Origin: CAZFAP01 sp964516325
GTDB lineage: Bacteria; Auribacterota; JABMQX01
DNA: 9,538 nucleotides
Assembly: GCA_964516325.1 (NCBI GenBank)
Contig: CAZFAP010000188.1
Location: 1-9,538 of the forward strand
Direction of reading: 5' to 3'
Positions within the stretch are counted from its first letter, which is position 1, and each line of letters opens with the position of its first letter. This document shows positions 1 to 6,700 of the stretch, in pieces. Both the position numbers and the translations under genes were made by a program. The notes under the pieces were generated by a model. The model had not been told where the DNA came from. It did no database searches and saw nothing but the letters and a program-made list of their open reading frames with translations.

Positions 1-1
1 A

Positions 2-38
2 CCCCTTCTCCCCTCCTACACCCCCCTGCCAACACCCA
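2..38 (-). other. Possible G-quadruplex-forming tract upstream of gene 1
   Basis: The + strand has four C-runs at 2-5, 10-14, 22-27 and 36-38. On the minus strand these are four G-runs of at least three, separated by 8, 7 and 4 bases. One loop is slightly longer than the usual 7-base limit. The tract ends about 33 bases before the -35 element of the first promoter. Seen directly: the runs. Inferred: quadruplex formation. No reading frame is recognised in positions 1-71. Confidence 0.3.
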
Positions 39-71
39 CCTTTCGGAATCGCTGATTTCAAGTTAATCCTA

Positions 72-100
72 TTGGCAGGAGGGAGGGTTTGTGGTATAAT
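72..100 (+). promoter_or_regulatory. Sigma-70-type extended -10 promoter for the DUF3160 gene
   Basis: A -35 element TTGGCA (72-77, five of six consensus bases) is followed by a 17-base spacer and a perfect -10 element TATAAT (95-100). TG at 92-93 one base ahead of the -10 gives an extended -10. The expected transcription start is near 107, leaving a leader of about 53 bases before the chosen ATG at 160. The spacer is purine-rich (GGAGGGAGGG). No clear operator palindrome was seen. Confidence 0.85.
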
Positions 101-146
101 AATAGAGTTGGGTCACGGTTTTTCACAGCCAAAGCTGCACGATGTG

Positions 147-153
147 GGAGGGG
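147..153 (+). promoter_or_regulatory. Shine-Dalgarno deciding the start of the DUF3160 gene
   Basis: GGAGGGG lies six bases before the ATG at 160. An in-frame ATG also occurs at 142, but it has no comparable ribosome binding site and would place six polar residues ahead of the signal peptide. The start at 160 (MKWLSEK...) is therefore preferred. Confidence 0.8.
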
Positions 154-159
154 CGTCAA

Positions 160-2796
160 ATGAAATGGCTCAGTGAGAAAGCATCTGCGGTAGTTCTTTC
201 CCTTCTGGTCGTTGGTCTTGCTGCAGCAGGATGCGCTGCCGAGGCAATTCCCCCGCAGGGCTGCAACGCGGGCGGCATTCAGAGGCTGAAACTATCCTCT
301 TATTACGAACCGCAACCGGTCTCCGTGACCCCCAAGGGCGCGTCCTACACATTGCCGATCCGGCTCAACGAAGTCGCCAACGCCGAGGACGTCCGCCTCT
401 TCCTGGGACTAGACGAGAACGGCAGAGAGTCCATCGAGCGCAACGGCTTCGTGGTTGTGAACGCCAAGAACCCCATGGGCGGGAGGTACGACGAGGTAAT
501 CAGCCCCTATCTCGTCCTGAAGGACGCGATCATACCGATTTTTGTGACCTCGGATTCGCTCCTTCACCTCTATCACGTCCTGTTCGATGAGATTCTGAGG
601 TGCGTCGAGGAGAAGGAGTTCTTCCCCATTTTGATGACGATGACCGACGCACTGCTCCAGGAGTCACTCGAGCAGTACGACTCCTTCTCCGGGGAACTCA
701 AAGAAGCCGCCAGAAGGAACGTGGCTTATCTGACCGTCGCCATGAAACTCCTCGGCCAAGAAGTCAACGTACCGGATTCCGTTGCCGGTGAGGTGAGCAC
801 GGAACTGGCGGCAATCGAGGCGCATGGCGGATTCGGCTACAGCGCCATCTTCATTTACAAGGAGGATTATTCCCAGTACGTTCCGAGAGGGCACTACACC
901 CGCAGCGAGACGCTGAAGAAGTATTTCAAGGCGATGATGTGGTGCGGGAGGATGGCGTTCCTCCTGAAGGGGTGCGACTCTCCGGGGCCGGATGCGGAGG
1001 CGCTTATTTCGACGGAGGACGCAAGGATTCAGACCATCCAGGGTTCTCTCATCGCTCTCGCCCTGGACAGTCTTCTGGCGGAGGGAAAGCCAATTGCCGA
1101 CATTTGGAATCGCATTTACGCGGTAACCGCATTTTTCGTCGGGCTTGCGGACGACCTGACGCCCTATGAGTACAAGGAGTCCATCCTGAAGGTGTTTGGG
1201 TCGCCCGCAAATGTGGAGGAGTTCAACAATCAGGAGAAGATGTTCGATTTGAAAGTGGAGCTGGCGTTGCTCCGAAGCCCGCAAATCTACGGCGGGACGG
1301 GGAACTGCGTGGTTATCCCGCCGATAACTCCAGAGAAACTCGATGAGGTTCTGGAGAAGACCAAAGGGCTGCGGTTCATGGGACAGAGGTTTGTCCCCGA
1401 CTCGTACATGTTCCAGAATCTGGTGGCGCCGGTGGTATTCCCTTATATCGGGTCCGGGGACCCGTTTACGATGGAATGGACCATGGCGGGACCCGCGAGG
1501 TGTTTTCCGAGAGGGCTGGACCTCATGGCAGTCCTTGGGTCTGACGAGGCACTGGCAATTCTGGACCGGGAGGGGGATACGGACTACGACAACTACGACA
1601 AGTCCTTGAATGACCTCATCGCGATATTCGAGGCGCTCACGGAACAGGATTGGAATAAGAACCTGTACTGGAGTTGGCTCTACACATTGAAATCGCTATT
1701 GGGAAGCTACGGGCAGGGGTATCCTGCATTCATGCAAGGGGCAGCCTGGAAGCACAAGGAGCTCAACACGGCGCTGGCGTCCTGGGCGGAGCTGCGCCAT
1801 GACACGATTCTCTACGCGAAGCAGAGTTACACGCCAGTTTGTGTAGGTTTTCCGCCGGAGCCCGACCGAGGATGTGTGGAACCGGTACCCGAGTTTTACA
1901 GCCGGCTCCTTTCCCTGACCAGGATGACGAGAACGGGCCTGGAGGACATGGGCGTGCTGGACGCCACGCAAAAGGGCAGGCTTGAAGAGCTGGAAAGAAT
2001 CCTGAGCCGCTTGATGGGTATTTCGATAGCGGAACTGGAGGGACGGGAGCTGAGTCAGGAAGATTGCGAGTACATCAAGGACTTTGGCGACGCCCTGATC
2101 CCGCTCGTGGAGGGTCTTTCCGACGAGAAAGGCGCCAAGACGACGCTGATCGCTGACGTTCATACCGATTGCAATACCGGGAAAGTCCTGGAGGAGGGGG
2201 TCGGCTACGTGAAGTTCATGGCCGTGGCATACACGATCCCGGATGGGAGAACAGTCCTGGGCGTGGGGCCGGTGCTGTCGTATTACGAGTTCAAGTGGCC
2301 CATGGACGACCGGCTGACGGATGAGAACTGGACTGCCATGTTGGAGAACGGAGAGAATCCGCCGGAACCGACATGGGTACGGAGCTTCCTTCATCCCGTA
2401 ACGTTCTTCCCTGAGAAAGAGGACGACACCGACGCCGACCAACTTCCCGATTCGTGGGAGAGGTCCGTCTGGCACAGCATTGAAATGGTCAACGACCCGA
2501 GGGGTGACCAGGACGGCGACGGCTCTACGAACGAGCAGGAGTACTTCGCCGGGACCGACCCTGCCGACTCGGAATCATGCCTGCGGATTCTTGGCGTCTC
2601 CCCCTCGCCATCAGGGACAATCCTTCGCTGGAAGAGCGCTCTCGGAAAGCGCTACCGCGTGTCTTATTCAGACGATCTCCGAACGTGGTTTCTGCTGGGC
2701 CCGCCGACCGTTGGCGACGGCGAAGCCGCCGAATTCTCTGATTCGGATGCGGCTTCTGCAACGCGGCGTTTCTATCGTGTGACGCTGATTCCTTGA
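160..2796 (+). CDS. DUF3160-family secreted lipoprotein with TSP3-like C-terminal segment
   Basis: Function unknown; DUF3160 proteins are mostly exported and have no assigned activity. Residues 1-24 form a signal peptide: K2/K7 n-region, then a hydrophobic run about 10-23. C25 in LAAAGC is a likely lipobox cysteine, though Ala at -3 is not ideal, so ordinary signal peptidase cleavage a little later is possible. Family signatures include FVTSDSLLHLYHVLFDEIL (about 128-146), KGLRFMGQRFVPDSYMFQNL, NKNLYWSWLYTLKSLL, LRHDTILYAKQSYTP (from 545), IADVHTD (664-670) and YYEFKWPMDDRLTDENW. After the DUF3160 region come DDTDADQLPDSWE (755-767) and DQDGDGSTNEQEYFAGTDP (783-801). These are acidic Asp-rich loops like bacterial thrombospondin type-3 calcium repeats. 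A small C-terminal module (about 803-878) contains YRVSYSDDLRTW, a type common in PVC-group exported proteins. The gene has its own promoter and a strong Shine-Dalgarno, and ends in TGA. The nearest downstream gene is about 1 kb away, so it is probably monocistronic. Family assignment is from remembered motifs; the calcium role is inferred. Confidence 0.9.
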   Translation: MKWLSEKASAVVLSLLVVGLAAAGCAAEAIPPQGCNAGGIQRLKLSSYYEPQPVSVTPKGASYTLPIRLNEVANAEDVRLFLGLDENGRESIERNGFVVVNAKNPMGGRYDEVISPYLVLKDAIIPIFVTSDSLLHLYHVLFDEILRCVEEKEFFPILMTMTDALLQESLEQYDSFSGELKEAARRNVAYLTVAMKLLGQEVNVPDSVAGEVSTELAAIEAHGGFGYSAIFIYKEDYSQYVPRGHYTRSETLKKYFKAMMWCGRMAFLLKGCDSPGPDAEALISTEDARIQTIQGSLIALALDSLLAEGKPIADIWNRIYAVTAFFVGLADDLTPYEYKESILKVFGSPANVEEFNNQEKMFDLKVELALLRSPQIYGGTGNCVVIPPITPEKLDEVLEKTKGLRFMGQRFVPDSYMFQNLVAPVVFPYIGSGDPFTMEWTMAGPARCFPRGLDLMAVLGSDEALAILDREGDTDYDNYDKSLNDLIAIFEALTEQDWNKNLYWSWLYTLKSLLGSYGQGYPAFMQGAAWKHKELNTALASWAELRHDTILYAKQSYTPVCVGFPPEPDRGCVEPVPEFYSRLLSLTRMTRTGLEDMGVLDATQKGRLEELERILSRLMGISIAELEGRELSQEDCEYIKDFGDALIPLVEGLSDEKGAKTTLIADVHTDCNTGKVLEEGVGYVKFMAVAYTIPDGRTVLGVGPVLSYYEFKWPMDDRLTDENWTAMLENGENPPEPTWVRSFLHPVTFFPEKEDDTDADQLPDSWERSVWHSIEMVNDPRGDQDGDGSTNEQEYFAGTDPADSESCLRILGVSPSPSGTILRWKSALGKRYRVSYSDDLRTWFLLGPPTVGDGEAAEFSDSDAASATRRFYRVTLIP

Positions 2797-2950
2797 TGTC
2801 GTGAGTCGCAGTCTCGGCGTGGTGCTCTCTGCAACCGGGATGACGCTGGTGAAGGGCGAGGGGGCGTACCTTGCTCGCTCGTTCCGGACGTGGGCCCCCG
2901 AGGTTTGGCCGCTTCTCCTGAACAGCCAGCTCATGCCGTGGTCGTGGTGC

Positions 2951-2966
2951 GGCTACGTTTCAGTGG
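2951..2966 (+). repeat. 16-bp inverted repeat, left arm
   Basis: GGCTACGTTTCAGTGG occurs here. Its exact reverse complement lies at 3643-3658, about 690 bases away. A looser relative with the core TACGTTTC occurs at 3144-3151. A perfect 16-base match within 1 kb is unlikely by chance, so the two arms probably share an origin (a dispersed repeat or remnants of a duplicated segment). Similarity beyond the 16 bases is weak. Confidence 0.7.
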
Positions 2967-3074
2967 CGAACCTGCTCGGCCAGGGAGCTATCGCGGCACG
3001 GCCATGGAGGTGTGAGGGTAAGTCGCTGTACCGCCAGCATCCTGCCGCTGCCTTGAGTCCTCCACCGTGAAACT

Positions 3075-3118
3075 GGTCGCTGCGGCGACCGCCTCCTGAG
3101 GGGGGGACGTCCTCAGGA
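3075..3118 (+). repeat. Pair of adjacent stem-loops
   Basis: The first hairpin has stem GGTCGC/GCGACC (3075-3080 and 3085-3090) closed by TGCG, which fits the stable UNCG tetraloop class when read as RNA. Three bases later a second hairpin has stem TCCTGAGG/CCTCAGGA (3094-3101 and 3111-3118) around a G-rich 9-base loop. Neither is followed by a U-tract. They could stabilise the 3' end of a long transcript from the upstream gene, assist termination, or be part of a repeat element; the sequence does not decide between these. Confidence 0.6.
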
Positions 3119-3203
3119 CTGCCGCGCCTCTGGCGGGGTGGCGTTACGTTTCCCAGCCGTGGCCGGAGAAATGGCGGCAGAGCGAGAAAGTCCGCCACTC
3201 ACT

Positions 3204-3316
3204 CCCGCCGAAGGCGGGGCTGGGGAAGGGGGTCGCTCTTCAGCTTACCACCATCTGAAGCAGGTGGCTAATGGCGCCTGCGGCGCCACTGAAGCTCGGC
3301 GGGAGATATCCCTGCC
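3204..3316 (+). repeat. Run of four stem-loops in about 110 bases
   Basis: Four hairpins follow one another. First, CCCGCC/GGCGGG with a GAA loop (3204-3218). Second, TTACCACC paired with GGTGG-C-TAA, with one bulged C and a 10-base loop (3245-3271). Third, TGGCGCC/GGCGCCA with a TGC loop (3272-3288). Fourth, GGCGGGA paired with TCCC-T-GCC, with one bulged T and a GATA loop (3298-3316). The second and third abut directly. The arrangement resembles intergenic palindromic repeat elements or a folded non-coding RNA. No dedicated promoter was seen for it on either strand. Confidence 0.55.
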
Positions 3317-3364
3317 CAGAAGGCGGCGTTTCACGCGACCGAAATAGAGGCACACCCTTCTTTC

Positions 3365-3443
3365 CTCTCGCCAAGACGCTAAGACGGCAAGGGCGTTTCC
3401 TGTCCGCTTTCCAGTCGTCTTCGCCTCTTGGCGCCTCTGCGAG
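3365..3443. repeat. Imperfect inverted repeat with CGCCAAGACGC-type arms
   Basis: The left arm starts CTCGCCAAGACGCTAAGACG. Read on the other strand, the right arm starts CTCGCAGAGGCGCCAAGAGG. They match at about 18 of 26 positions and enclose a pyrimidine-rich centre. Sequences of the form 'CGCCAAGACGCCAAGA' are common short intergenic repeats in many environmental bacterial genomes (established pattern, from memory). Membership of such a family is inferred. Confidence 0.45.
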
Positions 3444-3594
3444 AAGCCCGCTCTCTCGCATTTGCGTGTTGACCTAAATTATTGATGACCATCAGCCGGC
3501 AAAGCCGCTCCGGCGTTCCACGCGGCTGTCGCAGCTACGAGAGTCCTGGGTGAGGGGGAAAGAGGCCCAACACCCGGAGGCAGGACCCGATGAC

Positions 3595-3658
3595 CCCCTG
3601 AAATACAGCCAGGCCCATACCAACAGCACCCCCCAGAATCCACCACTGAAACGTAGCC
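3595..3658 (-). repeat. Two 16-bp repeat copies 48 bp apart (right arm plus degenerate copy)
   Basis: 3643-3658 is the exact reverse complement of 2951-2966. A degenerate copy at 3595-3610 matches it at 12 of 16 positions in the same orientation, with starts 48 bases apart. The pair lies just upstream of the protease promoter. Its purpose is unknown; it could be a duplicated regulatory site or repeat remnants. Confidence 0.5.
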
Positions 3659-3679
3659 ACGGCACACCCAATGAGGCGG

Positions 3680-3708
3680 TTGACACGGCACGCCGTAGGT
3701 GCTATATT
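3680..3708 (+). promoter_or_regulatory. Sigma-70-type extended -10 promoter for the protease gene
   Basis: Perfect -35 TTGACA (3680-3685), 17-base spacer, and -10 TATATT (3703-3708, five of six). TG at 3700-3701 gives an extended -10. The expected transcription start is near 3715, so the leader to the ATG at 3794 is about 79 bases. It has the same architecture as the promoter at 72-100, suggesting both genes use the housekeeping sigma factor and are transcribed separately. Confidence 0.85.
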
Positions 3709-3793
3709 GAAAGTGGTGCATGTGAAGTCGCTTGGTTCTCCACAGTGTCGGCCCGGCAAGCAGGAACGGACGCTCACAGAAAACCCTCTATCT

Positions 3794-6700
3794 ATGAAAA
3801 CGGCGTTTCGCCCCGCCCAAAGGCGGGCTAGGTCAGGGCCTCGCGGTCTATTACGGGTTGCAGTCTTTTTCGCGGCGGTTGCGTTCTTTTTCTCCGTTTT
3901 TTCCACCGCTTTCCCGTCCGGGAAAGCCAACCCCAAGACTCCCCGCATTCGCCTTAAGGTCCGCACCATCCACACCGCCAAAAGCCCGGCCACCCCTTCC
4001 GGTCAATCGGCGAAAGCTTTCCCCATGTGGGGTCCGGCCGGCTATCACATCGTCCAAAGCTCGCAGCGAATCACCAAGAAATGGCGGGAGGAGGTCGCCG
4101 CTCTCTCCCAGAAGGTCGTCGCGTACCTCCCTGACGACGCCCTTGTCATTAGGGCTTCCCCTCCACAAATGTCGCGGATTTCGCGCGTGAAGGGCATGCA
4201 TTGGATCGGACGGTACTTGCCCGAGTACAAGGTCTCGCCTTCTCTTGGAAGCCTTGATGAACTCAGTCGCCTGGAACTTTTTTCTCCGGGGGAGACTTGC
4301 CGCCTGCTTGTGAGCGTGTTCCCCGGATGCGACCTGAGCCAAATCGTCTCGGCAATCGAGTCCTTCGGCTGTGAGGCGGAATTGGCATATCCGGGTCGAA
4401 TGCGGAGCTATCTCAGAGTTCATGCGACGAAGAACCGGATTCCCTCCATTGCCCAACTTGAAGACGTGGAATGGATTGAGCCGTTTCAGCCACTCGTTCT
4501 CACGGGCCGGACCAGCGTCGAGCCGCTTGCCGCCGAGCCGGACGTCCAGGTGCAAATTATCAACGCTCCCTCGGCTTGGGAAAGGGGCCTCACGGGGGCG
4601 GGACAGGTTGTCGCCGTCTGCGACACGGGCCTCGACGTGGGCATCAACGGAACCCCGATGCACGACGACCTGGAAGGGCGTATTGGCTCCGCTTATGCCC
4701 TGGGCCGCCCCGGGCTCTGGAATGACCCGCACGGACACGGGACGCACGTCGCAGGGACTGCCGTCGGAAGCGGCTTGCTCTCGGACGGGGAATTCAAAGC
4801 CCCGGCGTATGAATCTCGTCTGGTCTTTCAGTCGGGATACGTATCGGATGATGACCCGCTGGGAGGAATTCCGGTCAACCTCTACGAGCTCTATGCTCAA
4901 GTCCATTCGGAGACTGCCGCGAGAATTCACAACAATAGCTGGGGTTCGCCGGATAGAGGGGCTTACAGCCTATTTTCGGTTCAGACGGACGAGTTCGTGT
5001 GGGACCACAAGGATTTCCTCATCGTATTCGCGGCCGGAAACGACGGGGTGGATGTTGACGGAGATGGGGTTATAGACGAGGGGTCGCTCTATTCTCCTGC
5101 AACTTCAAAGAACTGCCTCGCGGTCGGCGCCTCCGAGAATGTCCGTGAGACCGGCGGCTTGTCAGGTTACACGTGGGGCCTTCTCGGTTTTCTCGAAGGA
5201 AATTGGACGGCCTCGCCGATTACCGACGATTACGTCTCCGACAACGAAAATGGCATGGCAGCGTTCAGCAGCCGCGGCCCGTGCGTTGATGGCAGGATAA
5301 AGCCCGACCTGGTCGCCCCGGGCACCGACCTCATCTCCTGCCGCAGCCAGGACCCCCAGGGCAAACAGTCCACTGAGCTGATGTCCTGGGGAGTCTATGA
5401 CGATTATTACGTCTATATGGGCGGGACGAGCATGGCTGCCCCGGCAGTCGCAGGTTGTGCGGCGCTCGTTCGCCAGTTCTATGCCGACGCTGAGGGCGTC
5501 GAGAATCCAAGCGCCGCTCTCATCAAAGCGACCCTCGTAAACGGAGCCGCCGAGATGAGTCCGGGTCAGTACGGGACCGGCTACGAGCAGGAAATGCCAC
5601 TTGCTCCGAACAGCGCCGAAGGGTGGGGGCGGGTTGACCTCAAAGAATCGCTGTTTCCCAACGAGCCAGCGGAACTGCGGTTCGTGGAGGAAGTCGCTGG
5701 CTTGGAAACGGGTCAATCGAAGACCTACCAGTTCGTCGTCGGGACTCCCGATGTGCCTTTCAGGGCGACGATGGTGTATTCCGATTATCCCGCCTCACCC
5801 GCCGCCGCCGTTACGCTTGTCAACGACCTGGACATGACTGTATCGCTCGCGGGGCAGACTTTCTACCCGAACGGGAAGTATGCCCCCGACGACATCAATA
5901 ACGTCGAATCAGTCAACATTCCCGGTCCGCAGCCCGGCATCTACGAAGTAACCATCTCCGGAAGGAACGTCCCCCACGGACCTCAGCCATTTGCGTTGGT
6001 CGTCAGTTGCGGGCGAGCGACGGGTCAAGCTGTCGTTTCCCTCGACAAATCAGCCTATGGCCAGGCGGATTCAACGATGACCGTGACCCTCATAGACGCC
6101 GACCTGACGGGTTCGACCAGCCTTTCCCTGACGGTGAGTTCCGATTCCAATCCAATCGGCGTTACAGTCGCTCTTTCTCCCTCGGCAGTCTCCCCCAGCG
6201 TTTTTCGAGGCTTGGTTGTCCTGACAACTTCACCCCCGTCGGGCCCCGAGCCGAAGCTCTGGGTTTCCCACGATGACACGGTTCTGGCGAGCTATCTCGA
6301 TCCTGACTATGGCGGAACCGGCGGCAGAGAGGTCTCCGCGGCGGCAACAGTGGACCTGGTTTCCCCGCAAATCTTCGACGTATCGGCAAGCGACGCAACG
6401 GACGATTCCGCCACAGTCAACTGGACGTGCTCCGAGCCGACCACCGGGGTCGTCAGCTACGGCGGCGCCCCTCCCCTTGATTCCGTCGCTGTTGATCGAA
6501 CGCTCGCGGATGCTCACTCGGTAGCGCTCGGCGGCCTCTCGGAGAATCAGACCTATCGCTTCGCAATTCAAGCACGGGACGCCGCTGGAAATCAAGTTAC
6601 CGACGATAACGGCGGAAACCTGTACATGTTCCACACTCGATACACCGTCTTTCGCTTCCGCGACGACATGGAAATCGGCGAGGGAGGCTGGACGCACTAC

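Larger units (their letters stand above)
2797..3679. other. Non-coding, hairpin-rich intergenic region
   Basis: About 880 bases with no convincing gene. Short open frames on both strands lack ribosome binding sites, recognisable motifs and consistent coding bias. The region holds several GC-rich stem-loops (3075-3118 and 3204-3316), a purine/pyrimidine imperfect inverted repeat (3365-3443), and one arm (2951-2966) of a 16-bp inverted repeat whose other arm is at 3643-3658. No U-tract follows any hairpin, so no classical intrinsic terminator for the upstream gene is visible. The stretch 2797-2950 shows nothing identifiable. Confidence 0.6.

Noticed and set aside
142..159. Upstream ATG at 142 as the start of the DUF3160 protein
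   Set aside because: The ATG at 160 has GGAGGGG at ideal spacing and gives a clean signal peptide.
2801..3070. 89-codon plus-strand frame just after the DUF3160 gene
   Set aside because: No clear Shine-Dalgarno, no domain, atypical composition, and it overlaps the 16-bp repeat; better explained as non-coding.
3094..3118. Intrinsic terminator for the DUF3160 gene
   Set aside because: The stem is good but no U-tract follows and it lies about 300 bases after the stop codon; listed only as a hairpin.
3138..3347. Short plus-strand frame across the hairpin cluster
   Set aside because: The codons coincide with stem-loops and repeat-like DNA and the product is low complexity.
3469..3497. Possible promoter beginning TTGACC in an AT-rich patch
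   Set aside because: No -10-like hexamer at 16-18 bases spacing.
3492..3686. Short hydrophobic minus-strand frame (starting MSTASLGVPWLRFSGG)
   Set aside because: It needs a GTG start with no ribosome binding site, overlaps the repeats and the protease promoter, and competes with other open minus-strand frames of equal quality.
3851..4930. 359-codon open frame on the minus strand
   Set aside because: It is antisense to the protease signal peptide, propeptide and catalytic Asp/His region, with low-complexity, Arg-rich sequence and no known motif.
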